A DNA stretch of 13,237 nucleotides from Christensenellaceae bacterium (GCA_031260775.1 JAISKW010000090.1:1-13237); one strand, 5' to 3'. Positions 1-8,086 are shown, numbered from the stretch's first letter. Notes: generated by a model not told the origin, from the letters alone. Made by a program: numbers and translations.

Positions 1-30
1 TAACGGGCAAAAAATCAATTCGCCGTTCTC

Positions 31-63
31 GCGGGGAGCGGACAACCGCGTTTTCTGCTCCGC
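31..63 (+). repeat. Short hairpin repeat, copy A
   Basis: This GC-rich 33-base stretch shares an exact 14-base core (35-48) with the reverse complement of 1843-1856, and looser similarity continues for about 15 bases beyond the core, ending in TCCGC in both copies. It can fold: GCGG (31-34) plus AGC (37-39) pairs with GCTCCGC (57-63) with two bulged G residues. No T-run follows, so it is not a typical intrinsic terminator. I read it as one copy of a small dispersed intergenic repeat; the second copy lies in the opposite orientation after the metallophosphoesterase gene. Confidence 0.5.
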
Positions 64-99
64 TAAAACACTATGCTGTGATAAGAAACTTAGATAATG

Positions 100-117
100 T
101 ATAATTTTGACAAAGGA
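100..117 (+). promoter_or_regulatory. Possible -10 box and ribosome binding site before the metallophosphoesterase
   Basis: A perfect TATAAT lies at 100-105 and a good Shine-Dalgarno AAGGA at 113-117, nine bases before the ATG at 127. The Shine-Dalgarno decides this start. No good -35 hexamer is found 16-18 bases upstream of the -10 (best match 3 of 6), so the promoter part is tentative, whereas the ribosome binding site is solid. Confidence 0.5.
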
Positions 118-126
118 CGATAAACT

Positions 127-1749
127 ATGCCTGATTTTTCCGAAGTTAAACCCATTAAACTCACGGTCATAACCGACATTCACTACTATTCCAAAACGCT
201 TGGCACCACGGGCAAGGCGTATATGAAATATGACGGTCAGGCACAGCTTTTGGCTGCCGAGGCGGCGGAGGTTATCCGCGAGGCTTGGGATTTAATCTGC
301 GCCGACACCGAATCCGACACCGTATTAATTTCGGGTGACATCACCCGTCACGGTGATTTTGCAAGCCATGCCGAGGTTATACCCCTTCTTCGCGAGCTTC
401 AAGCACGCGGAAAACGCATAATTTTAACCTTTTCTACCCACGATTACCGCCAACCTACCGATAACGAGCTTTTTGCCCGTAGCTATGACGGCGACGTAAT
501 GAACAAAATTCCCTGCTTTATGCAAGAAGATATTGTCGGCAAATACGACGAATTCGGTCGCTCCGAGGCGATTGCACTCTGCCCAACTACCTTTTCTTAC
601 GTCGCTCAAATATCTGACGGCATCCGCCTTTTGGCTCTTGACGACGACAAATGGGGCATTGTCGGCAACGGCTATTGGGAGGAGCATCTGCAATGGATTG
701 AAGAACAGGTCAAGGACGCGCACGCAAACAATCAATACATCTTCGCTATGGCGCATCACCCGGTACTGCCGCCGAGCCCGCTTTATTCCATTATCGGCAA
801 GAAAACCGATATAATTCAGGATTACCGCGAGGTTTTTCAGAGGTTTGCCGATATGGGTCTAAGCTTATTTTTCACGGGACATTCGCACATTCATGATATT
901 TCGTACAATTATTCGGCAAACGGCAACATTTTTTACGACGTTTCCACAAGCGCGTTGGTCGGCGCGCCGCCCGCAATACGCAAGGTCGTTTTAGACCCGT
1001 CAAACGATATAGTTAAGGTCACCACCGAAATAATTCAGAGTTGCAAATATTTCGATACGGACGGGCTGTCGCTTCCCGATTATATAAAACGGAATTTTTT
1101 CGGACGGATTGAGAATTTCATAAAGAGCGGCGCGGAGGGCGATTTCGAGGTTTTTGCGACCATTGCCGACAGTATGAGTATCCGCGAGGCAACAAGCAAA
1201 AAGTTTTGGTTTATCATAAAGCCCGTATTCCGCTACATAAATAAACTTACCGTTAAAAAGATTGCAAGATGGACAAAAGCCGAAACAAAACTTAAAAAAG
1301 CCGACTTCGCCGCTCTTGCCGACGAACGCGTCGTGCCGTTTATCATGAATACGGTCGTAAAAATGTTCGCCGGCGACCCCAACAATGCGCCGGACGGCAA
1401 ACATTATAAAATTGCTATGGCTCTTATGGCGGTTGCGGACAGCCTCATTAAATGCTTGCCAATCAAGTTCAAAAAAATTACAGGATTCGATTCGGTTTGC
1501 GAAATCGTTGACCCGATGATTTACAATTCCGGAATTTGCGACGACAATGCCGATTTGATAATCGATAACGAAAAAGCCTCAAAACTACTGCCGAAAACCG
1601 ATGCCTATATTCCCCCGTTCAAAAGCACAAAGGGTTGGAAAATTATTGCAATAGCTGTGCTTTCCATGCTGGTTCTGTCGCCTATTCTTATACCTTCGGC
1701 GATAATTGTTTTAATTGTTTTGTTTATCTCAAAGCTAAAAAAGGTATAG
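127..1749 (+). CDS. Calcineurin-like metallophosphoesterase with C-terminal membrane segment
   Basis: A 540-residue protein whose first ~290 residues carry the calcineurin-like phosphoesterase signature: DIH at 17-19, GD at 70-71, a histidine pair at 210-211 (AHHP), and GHSH at 251-254. These normally bind two metal ions and hydrolyse phosphomono- or diesters; the substrate cannot be told here. The usual GNHD motif is replaced by STHD (103-106), so the Asn ligand that contacts the metals is a Thr. Residues ~325-500 form a helix-rich region I do not recognise. Residues ~507-535 are strongly hydrophobic, followed by a KLKKV tail, so the protein is probably membrane-anchored at its C-terminus. 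No N-terminal signal peptide is visible, which suggests the catalytic domain is cytoplasmic and the hydrophobic stretch either a tail anchor or a hairpin. The start is fixed by AAGGA nine bases upstream. A 176-bp spacer separates it from the next gene, so it may be transcribed alone. Confidence 0.88.
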   Translation: MPDFSEVKPIKLTVITDIHYYSKTLGTTGKAYMKYDGQAQLLAAEAAEVIREAWDLICADTESDTVLISGDITRHGDFASHAEVIPLLRELQARGKRIILTFSTHDYRQPTDNELFARSYDGDVMNKIPCFMQEDIVGKYDEFGRSEAIALCPTTFSYVAQISDGIRLLALDDDKWGIVGNGYWEEHLQWIEEQVKDAHANNQYIFAMAHHPVLPPSPLYSIIGKKTDIIQDYREVFQRFADMGLSLFFTGHSHIHDISYNYSANGNIFYDVSTSALVGAPPAIRKVVLDPSNDIVKVTTEIIQSCKYFDTDGLSLPDYIKRNFFGRIENFIKSGAEGDFEVFATIADSMSIREATSKKFWFIIKPVFRYINKLTVKKIARWTKAETKLKKADFAALADERVVPFIMNTVVKMFAGDPNNAPDGKHYKIAMALMAVADSLIKCLPIKFKKITGFDSVCEIVDPMIYNSGICDDNADLIIDNEKASKLLPKTDAYIPPFKSTKGWKIIAIAVLSMLVLSPILIPSAIIVLIVLFISKLKKV

Positions 1750-1810
1750 ACAACAAACGTTTAATTTGTTACCCTGCGCGCAACGGGCAGCGTTCAATCC
1801 TTATTATTTA

Positions 1811-1860
1811 TGGGTTCTGCGACTTCGCGCGGAATGACAACACGGTTGTCCGCTCCTGCC
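1811..1860 (-). repeat. Hairpin repeat, copy B (inverted relative to copy A)
   Basis: Two adjacent potential hairpins sit in the spacer downstream of the metallophosphoesterase. One covers about 1815-1833 around an ACTT loop, with G-T pairs and a bulge; the other pairs GACAAC (1836-1841) with GTTGTC (1845-1850) around a three-base loop. The 14 bases at 1843-1856, reverse complemented, are identical to 35-48 near the window start. From memory, intergenic elements containing a stretch like TTCGCGC-GAATGAC recur in many anaerobic Firmicutes genomes, but this was not checked. The absence of a T-run argues against an ordinary terminator. Confidence 0.55.
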
Positions 1861-1912
1861 GAAAACACAATCTTGACATTATTCACGGGTACACGCGCAA
1901 GTGATTCTATAT

Positions 1913-1918
1913 TATAAT
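1913..1918 (+). promoter_or_regulatory. Possible -10 box directly before the giant surface protein
   Basis: A perfect TATAAT ends only seven bases before the ATG at 1926. If used, transcription would begin at or next to the start codon, giving a leaderless or near-leaderless mRNA. This agrees with the lack of any Shine-Dalgarno upstream of 1926. The -35 position holds only a 3-of-6 match; a perfect TTGACA at 1873-1878 is 34 bases away and cannot pair with this box. Tentative. Confidence 0.3.
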
Positions 1919-1925
1919 GTAAATA

Positions 1926-4900
1926 ATGAAGACTGTAAGAAGTCGTTTTTTTGGTACGGCAATTATTTCTGCTATCGCGGCGGCAGTTTTGTTGTGCTTG
2001 CTTACCGTTACATATTTCGCACGCCCCGACAGTAAAGAAACGGCCTTTGCCTCTGCAGCCCCGCCCATTATGGAGGGCGTTTTCATACTTACCGAGGAAA
2101 CAAAAGGTGAGCTTGCCTCTCATATCGAAGACAATTGCACAATCAGCGTTTATGGCGATATCACGCTTACGAATTTTAACTTCCAAATCCTGAATAAATC
2201 CATGTCCGGACAAATAATTACGGCAGAGGATTATGCCGAATTGTGCAGCATATATTCCGAAGAAAGCGGGGATGATGACGAATGGTTTGACGCCTTTTGC
2301 GAGTGGTATGAGGAAAGCAACGGACGGTATGCCGAAAAACCCGTAATAACAATAATCAATACGAATAACTTGCCTTTATTCAATAACGTTACGGCGACGG
2401 GCGCAATAGAGGACATCGATTTTGTTATTAAGACAGGGACGAACGGCACCGGCGCAATCGCAGGAATCAATGCTGGCACTATCAACCGTTGCTCGGTCGA
2501 GGTAAAGTACAACAATTCTTTTGCAACGTCTCCCTCGGGAGGGGTTGTTTACACGAACTATGAAGACGGAATTATCGAGAATGTACAAGTATCCGCCTCA
2601 TTCAACGGCACGCCGGGCGCAGTTATAGGCGGCTTCGCGTACGAGAACTACGGCACTATCCAAAACGTAAAACTGAACGCCGGGTTTACAGGCGAGCTTT
2701 CCGTACCGTTCGGAGGCATCGTTTACGATAATTACGGCACAATTCAAGACGGCGAGGTCACGGGAAATTCCTTTTCATCGAATTTTTACGCCGTAAGCGT
2801 TAACAATAATGCGGGAATAATCACCCGTATACGAAATCTCACGGGGAACCCTTTTGCGCTGTTAGACGAGGACTCGGACGGCAGTTATTTCTACAATCAA
2901 GACGTCTCCGGCGTAATTCAACTGGTTACAAACGTGTTCAAATCGGAGGACGTTTGGTACATAAGCAACTCCGGAAGCAACCCGCCGACGTTGTTTGAAA
3001 CCTACATAAAACAAACGGGCAGCGGTCAAGCGATTACGACTCCTTTTGTCGTACTCCCGGGCGTTAACAACTTCGCTCCGCACTTGTATTTGTCCGCCTT
3101 TGACGGCAACGATTTTCCGCATCGGATAATATATCCTGCAACTTCAACCCCTTTCGTTATTAATAAAAGCTATTCCTTTATGGGCTTTGGTATTGCGTCA
3201 AACGATTTGCCCGACGGCATCGTAAACGGCTCGTCAAGCATCGATTTCGCTTCGTTTGAAAAGGTCTTTTACAAAAACGACATTCCGCTTTCCCCCGAAA
3301 GTAACGGATTTGCTTGGACCGTCGGCGATTACACCTTCGATTGTTACATAAACAACTCGTTTGAATTCGGTTTTTATCAAGGGTCGTTCAAAATTAACAA
3401 AAGTATAATTACGCTTTACGGCAATACGTTTACCGTTAATTACTACGAGGAAATGGATGAAAACGACACGGTTTACCCGCGCGAGGAGCCGCGCCCCATC
3501 GAATTACCCTTCCGTGCCGCGCCGCGTACGGTTGAGGAGCTTAAAGCGTTCCTGCCGACAACCTATTTCGAATACCTAACCGACGGTTTCGGAGTCAGCA
3601 TAAGCAGCGTTGAAATTTTGTCGTTCACGGACCCCTCGGGTACCTCGGCGGTAAAAACCGAGGTTCAATCGGCAGGCAGCTACCGTATTAAAATTTCGTT
3701 TGCAATTGTAAACGGCGACAGTCTCGAAATTCAATCGCACGGCGGCGATTACGTTAACTATTTCATTCTGCAAGACGACGGTTACGCAGACAACAGTCCT
3801 TTAATCGTTAACACGATGAACGTTGCCGTCACACCGCAATTTGCAAGCGTCAGTATGCCCTACAACACCGCGCCGGTTTTAACTGGCTTTGCCTTTGCCC
3901 CCGCGTTGCAGTTGTACGAATTCCCCGAAGGCGTGGTAAACAGCCTGCAAAGCATGTTCGAAAGGGTGTATTTGTACAACGGAGAGCCCTCACCGGGATT
4001 TAACGTTTCAAGCTACAATGCGGACAGCAGCTATTTAACCTCCGCCCGCTTAAAGCTCTCGGCAACGCCTCCGAAGGACTACACATTCACCTATAACAAT
4101 GTGCCGATATATGTTGTTAAAACCGATATTTGCGCTGCCCAAGATGTGCTTTTTGAATCCCTAACTGTCGATTATGACGGTTTGGAACACTCGCTCACGG
4201 CAAGCGGATTAATACCGTTACCGAACACGCGCTTCGATTTTCAAAACGAATTTTCCATGCCGATTAAGCAGATTAACCCGGGTGAATACGTCTATACCTT
4301 AACCGTTACGCCGCTCAACGGTATGGAAATCAACTACAATCCGATTGTGCTTCCTGCAAAAAAATTGATAATTAACCGTACTCAGCTGGAAATTACTATC
4401 ACTCAGGTAAAAACTGTTTCATACCCTATAGACCCGATACTTTCGGATTTTGTCATATCAGCAAACAAACCCTACGCGCGTGCGGATAGCGGAGCAAGCG
4501 GCTTTTCGCTTTCGAATATTTCGATTGAAAGTATGATATTCGGTACGTTCAATAGCGGCGAATTTCCCCTTTCCCCCGGCGGGTACGCATTCAAAGTACC
4601 CGATCTTGCTGCGGTTATCGGTCTGAATACCTCATATTTTACAGGCGTTGAGCTCGTGTCTACCTCCCTGACGGTCGTACAAGGAAACAGGAATATATCG
4701 CTGCAAAACACATCGAAATATTATGATACATACGCGTTTGCGCCGTATATTTTGAACGGTCACACGGGACTTTCCGTTCCCGCGGAGGATTTACATTTCG
4801 ACTATTTTCTGGACGGCGAAACGTCGATACCGGCGGCGATTAATTACTCGGAGGTCCCTTACCGCGTGCATGTAACCGCGCGAGAAACGGGCTGTTACTT

Positions 4901-6860
4901 AGCATCCGAGGAGGATTTCAATTTTTCAATTTACAAAGGAACGTTGCCTCTGTCATTCCAAAATGCGGATGAAAACCCGCTCTTTTTCGGCAACCTTGAC
5001 GGCACGGGAGACGGGCTGCCAATGTCGGGCACGGCGAATTACACCCGTGAATTTGCCGGCTTAGGCGCGTCGGAGGGCTACAAAATTTACGCAACAAACC
5101 TGTCGACGCTGCACTCCTATGCTGCGGCAGGGTTCGCTTTTACAGTGACAATCGAGGCTCAAACCACTTACGGTCACATTCAAGAGTCTCTCGTTGTCGA
5201 TGCCGCGAACTCCGAAATCCCCTTTTTGACGCTCCAAAGTATAGGCACATATTCGAATATTACTATAACCGTTACGGGCAACCCAAACTACAACGAAATA
5301 ATTCCGCATACTGCACGGAACGGCGCAAGTATTACAAAAAAAGTATTGCGTGTTACGGGCACGCTCGGCACGGTACCGTACACGGGCAAGGTGCAAACGA
5401 TCGTCCTTAACAGTTATCAGTTCTTACCGAACTTCGCGCCTATCCCCTCCGCAAACGTTGCGCTTACGGTAATAAGCAAGGAATTTAACGGAAGTGCGTT
5501 CAACGGCGAGGTCAAAAACGCCGGTACATATACCGTCTTCTACGGTTTAGATTCTAATAATTATTATGAACTTGCGGTATCCGGCAATAGCGCATCTCTC
5601 ACAATATCCAAAGCGACCGTAAATTTAGACTTCTCAAAACTGCAAAAAACGGTTGTACAATACGGCAGCTTCGACGGCAGTATGTATACGCAATTAACAT
5701 ACCCTCTGAGTTCTGAGGACTTTGAAATCGCACAAGTTTACATAACGTCCGACGCGCAAAACTCGCGCCCTGCGGTTGGTTTGTATTCCGTAATCGGCGT
5801 TTCGAATACCCCAAACGTCAATTTCACCTTCAGTAACGGCGCGAATTATTTCGAAATAGTAAAGAATCCGCTTCAGTTCAGCTTCGGCGACTTCCCCTAT
5901 ATTTGCGATTTTGAGGAGGAGGAAACCGCGAGATATCCCGGAGTATATAATATTCCTGAGGAATATTTTGCAGGCAAGGGGCGTCCTGTCGGGAGTAACT
6001 GGGCAAGCATCGGCGGCGTAATTATTTTTACTCAAAACGGGACTGTAACGGAAGTCAAAGCCCCCGGCGAATATATCGCAACGGTGACGTTAACAGGCAG
6101 TAACTACAAATTCGCTGACGGCGAAACGCTGACGAAGGTGTTTACAATAGCGGATAGCGGCGACGATACGGGCGACGGTGACGGCGGCGACGATACGGGC
6201 GACGGCAATGACGATGACGATAATGACAACCCCGGCGACGATGACGACAACGACAACGATAACCACGGCGGCGATGATGACGACGATAATGACAACCCCG
6301 GCGGCGGTGACGGCGATGACGACAACGACAACGATAACCCCGGCGGCGGTGACGATGACGATAACGACAACGACAACGATAACCCCGGCGGCGGTGACGA
6401 TGACGATAACGACAACCCCGGTGACGATGATGACAACGATAACCACGATGACGGCGGTAGTACGGACGACAATTTAAGCGGACAAAAGAATGTCCTTTCG
6501 GGCATTCTTGATGAAATTGCCGCCGGATTAGAGGAAGATACATTAAAAAAAGCCGACTATCCCGAGGAAATTTGGGAGGAATTCCAAGCAAAATACGCGG
6601 CGGCACAGGCTATTCTTGCAAACCCTACCTCAACGCTTAACGAAATCAACGAAGCAATCACCGCGTTAAACGAAATCCGTGCGGCATTGGAGGAGGCTAA
6701 ATATGTTGAGGGCGACAAAACTCCGACCCTAAAGCCTGTCCCTAAGCCTCCGTTAGACGGCGGCGTAATTGCGATAATCGTTGTCGGCTCGGTACTCGGC
6801 GCGGCACTTATCGGCGGCATAATAATTGCCATAATTAAAAAATTTGCTAAGGTACAATAA
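1926..6860 (+). CDS. Giant modular surface protein: signal peptide, MBG-like repeats, acidic spacer, FIVAR-like domain, C-terminal membrane anchor
   Basis: A 1644-residue predicted extracellular protein. In order: a signal peptide (basic residues 2-7, hydrophobic core ~11-31, likely cleavage after ASA at 42-44); four GLUG-like repeats beginning at G184, G215, G243 and G271 (G-T/I-I-x-N/D pattern, 28-31 residues apart), likely a short beta-helix; a long beta-rich region with MBG-like modules, clearest at ~740-812 (YDG start, NPGEY middle, NRTQLEI end) and ~1142-1234 (NAGTY middle, LTISKATVNL end), with weaker ones near 930-1010 and 1316-1408; an Asp/Asn/Gly/Pro spacer at 1410-1515; a FIVAR-like helical domain at ~1518-1594; a Pro/Lys linker; and a transmembrane helix at ~1614-1637 with a KKFAKVQ tail. 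No LPXTG sorting motif is present, so it should be held by the membrane helix. MBG and FIVAR modules occur in adhesins and carbohydrate-contacting proteins; binding of host or polymer ligands is inference. The start has no Shine-Dalgarno but is supported by the signal peptide. Its stop is five bases before the next gene. Confidence 0.88.
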   Translation: MKTVRSRFFGTAIISAIAAAVLLCLLTVTYFARPDSKETAFASAAPPIMEGVFILTEETKGELASHIEDNCTISVYGDITLTNFNFQILNKSMSGQIITAEDYAELCSIYSEESGDDDEWFDAFCEWYEESNGRYAEKPVITIINTNNLPLFNNVTATGAIEDIDFVIKTGTNGTGAIAGINAGTINRCSVEVKYNNSFATSPSGGVVYTNYEDGIIENVQVSASFNGTPGAVIGGFAYENYGTIQNVKLNAGFTGELSVPFGGIVYDNYGTIQDGEVTGNSFSSNFYAVSVNNNAGIITRIRNLTGNPFALLDEDSDGSYFYNQDVSGVIQLVTNVFKSEDVWYISNSGSNPPTLFETYIKQTGSGQAITTPFVVLPGVNNFAPHLYLSAFDGNDFPHRIIYPATSTPFVINKSYSFMGFGIASNDLPDGIVNGSSSIDFASFEKVFYKNDIPLSPESNGFAWTVGDYTFDCYINNSFEFGFYQGSFKINKSIITLYGNTFTVNYYEEMDENDTVYPREEPRPIELPFRAAPRTVEELKAFLPTTYFEYLTDGFGVSISSVEILSFTDPSGTSAVKTEVQSAGSYRIKISFAIVNGDSLEIQSHGGDYVNYFILQDDGYADNSPLIVNTMNVAVTPQFASVSMPYNTAPVLTGFAFAPALQLYEFPEGVVNSLQSMFERVYLYNGEPSPGFNVSSYNADSSYLTSARLKLSATPPKDYTFTYNNVPIYVVKTDICAAQDVLFESLTVDYDGLEHSLTASGLIPLPNTRFDFQNEFSMPIKQINPGEYVYTLTVTPLNGMEINYNPIVLPAKKLIINRTQLEITITQVKTVSYPIDPILSDFVISANKPYARADSGASGFSLSNISIESMIFGTFNSGEFPLSPGGYAFKVPDLAAVIGLNTSYFTGVELVSTSLTVVQGNRNISLQNTSKYYDTYAFAPYILNGHTGLSVPAEDLHFDYFLDGETSIPAAINYSEVPYRVHVTARETGCYLASEEDFNFSIYKGTLPLSFQNADENPLFFGNLDGTGDGLPMSGTANYTREFAGLGASEGYKIYATNLSTLHSYAAAGFAFTVTIEAQTTYGHIQESLVVDAANSEIPFLTLQSIGTYSNITITVTGNPNYNEIIPHTARNGASITKKVLRVTGTLGTVPYTGKVQTIVLNSYQFLPNFAPIPSANVALTVISKEFNGSAFNGEVKNAGTYTVFYGLDSNNYYELAVSGNSASLTISKATVNLDFSKLQKTVVQYGSFDGSMYTQLTYPLSSEDFEIAQVYITSDAQNSRPAVGLYSVIGVSNTPNVNFTFSNGANYFEIVKNPLQFSFGDFPYICDFEEEETARYPGVYNIPEEYFAGKGRPVGSNWASIGGVIIFTQNGTVTEVKAPGEYIATVTLTGSNYKFADGETLTKVFTIADSGDDTGDGDGGDDTGDGNDDDDNDNPGDDDDNDNDNHGGDDDDDNDNPGGGDGDDDNDNDNPGGGDDDDNDNDNDNPGGGDDDDNDNPGDDDDNDNHDDGGSTDDNLSGQKNVLSGILDEIAAGLEEDTLKKADYPEEIWEEFQAKYAAAQAILANPTSTLNEINEAITALNEIRAALEEAKYVEGDKTPTLKPVPKPPLDGGVIAIIVVGSVLGAALIGGIIIAIIKKFAKVQ
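6153..6470 (+). repeat. Tandem Asp/Asn-Pro-Gly coding repeat (surface protein spacer)
   Basis: An imperfect tandem repeat inside the giant surface protein (residues 1410-1515). After a GDDTGDG-type lead-in, about seven modules follow the pattern of 3-5 Asp, then one to three Asn-Asp pairs, then Asn-Pro/His and one to three Gly. The DNA is built from GAC/GAT/AAC/AAT codons broken by CCCGGCGGCGGT-like blocks; the longest near-identical neighbours are around 6330-6420. Modules vary in length by whole codons, as expected from in-frame slippage. The result is a very acidic, probably extended stalk lifting the N-terminal modules off the cell surface; calcium binding by the Asp/Asn runs is possible but unproven. 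Confidence 0.9.
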
Positions 6861-6865
6861 TTTAT

Positions 6866-8086
6866 ATGAAGTTAGGGCTGATAGGCAAAAAATTACCGTA
6901 TTCCTACTCGAAGGTGATTCACAACGCCTTCGGCTACGACTATGAAATAAAGGAACTGCAGGAGGACGGATTCGACTCCTTTATGCAAGACCTCCCCTTC
7001 GATGCGTTCAACATTACAATTCCGTACAAGGAAAAGGTAATTCCCTACATCAACGTTCTTTCGGACGCCGCAAGGGTTGTGAATGCGGTCAACACGGTTG
7101 TCAAAAAAGAAGGCAAGCTATACGGCTACAACACCGATATCTTCGGGCTCACGGCGGCATTGAAACGGTCGAAAATTCCCATAAAAGGCGAAAAGGTTTT
7201 AATATTCGGCGGCGGCGGTGCATCAAAAGCGGCGCAATTCGTGTGCAAAACGGAAGGCGCGGAGGAAATTATTGTAATGACTCGCACAGGAACGCCCAAC
7301 TTTAACGACCTCGCAAATTACAAGAATTCTACCGTAATCATCAACGCAACACCCGTTGGAACCTATCCCGACAACGGCAAAAGGCTTGTCGATATCGGGA
7401 ATTTTAATTCTCTTAAAGGCGTGTTCGATATGATTTACAACCCTGCCATTACCGATTTACTCTTTCAAGCAAAGGCTAAAGGTGCGGCTTATGCGAACGG
7501 CTTATTTATGCTTATTTCGCAAGCATCGTACGCAAAGGACTTGTTTTTCAACACCCCTCACGACGGAAATTGCGAAAACAAGGTTTATGCCGATTTGGCA
7601 TTTAAGGCTACCAATATTGTACTTATCGGTATGCCGTCAACGGGGAAATCAACGGTAGGACGACATCTGTCGCGGATTTTGGACGTTAATTTTATCGATA
7701 CCGACAATGAAATTGAAAAGAAAGAGGGCAAGTCGATTCCCGAAATTTTTGAGCAAAGAGGGGAGGCTTATTTCCGCGGACTCGAAAGAAGCGTTGTCGA
7801 TGAGGTTTCGAAGGAGCGCGGTCAAGTTATCGCAACCGGCGGCGGCGCGCCTCTCTTTTTTGATAATTATTTTAAGCTTAAGCAAAACGGAATACTCATA
7901 CATCTAACCCGTCCGCCCGAAACGGTAACGCGAAGGGGACGTCCTCTTTTGACCGACACCGAGGCGTTCAACAGGCTCTACGCCGAGCGTATGCCGAAAT
8001 ACGCGGCAATTGCCGATTTTACAATAAGCAACACGACTCCGCCTTTTGTAACGGCGAAGCGCATTACTGACCTACTGAATAAATAA
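6866..8086 (+). CDS. Bifunctional shikimate dehydrogenase-shikimate kinase fusion (AroE-AroK)
   Basis: A 406-residue protein covering two consecutive shikimate pathway steps: NADPH-dependent reduction of 3-dehydroshikimate, then ATP-dependent 3-phosphorylation of shikimate. Dehydrogenase part (1-~245): shikimate-binding S13 and S15 (SYS...HN), catalytic K55 (NITIPYK), N76 (AVNT), catalytic D91 (YNTD), nucleotide loop GGGGAS (115-120), NATPVG, DMIYNP and GLFMLISQA. Kinase part (~250-406): Walker A GMPSTGKST (255-263), D278/D280 (DTD), R304 (YFR), GGG (325-327), the lid RRGRP (356-360) and an ERMPKYA arginine. All catalytic positions I can place are kept in both halves, and the linker is very short. 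The dehydrogenase is compact (about 245 against the usual ~270 residues). The gene begins five bases after the surface protein stop with only a weak, distant AAGG, so it may depend on translational coupling; its TAA overlaps the next ATG. Confidence 0.93.
   Translation: MKLGLIGKKLPYSYSKVIHNAFGYDYEIKELQEDGFDSFMQDLPFDAFNITIPYKEKVIPYINVLSDAARVVNAVNTVVKKEGKLYGYNTDIFGLTAALKRSKIPIKGEKVLIFGGGGASKAAQFVCKTEGAEEIIVMTRTGTPNFNDLANYKNSTVIINATPVGTYPDNGKRLVDIGNFNSLKGVFDMIYNPAITDLLFQAKAKGAAYANGLFMLISQASYAKDLFFNTPHDGNCENKVYADLAFKATNIVLIGMPSTGKSTVGRHLSRILDVNFIDTDNEIEKKEGKSIPEIFEQRGEAYFRGLERSVVDEVSKERGQVIATGGGAPLFFDNYFKLKQNGILIHLTRPPETVTRRGRPLLTDTEAFNRLYAERMPKYAAIADFTISNTTPPFVTAKRITDLLNK

Noticed and set aside
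1..104. Possible tail of an upstream gene on the plus strand
   Set aside because: All three frames end within about 104 bases, none shows a recognisable protein end, and the stretch is occupied by the hairpin repeat.
107..112. Perfect TTGACA just upstream of the metallophosphoesterase start
   Set aside because: A matching -10 box would fall inside the coding region; its position right before the Shine-Dalgarno suggests coincidence.
1794..2213. 139-codon minus-strand open frame ending in a GADNRVVIPREVAEP-type tail
   Set aside because: It overlaps the start of the surface protein, and its tail is simply the translated hairpin repeat; no domain is recognisable.
6153..6470. Possible CRISPR-like array
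   Set aside because: The repeats are direct, adjacent, lack unique spacers and are in frame within a protein; they encode an acidic linker.
6090..6606. Long open frames on the minus strand (about 118, 133 and 154 codons) and a 99-codon second plus frame across the Asp/Asn repeat
   Set aside because: They arise because the GAC/GAT/AAC repeat has no stops in several frames; the products are low-complexity Val/Ile, Ser/Pro, Arg/His or Thr/Met strings, and the main frame is part of a complete surface protein.
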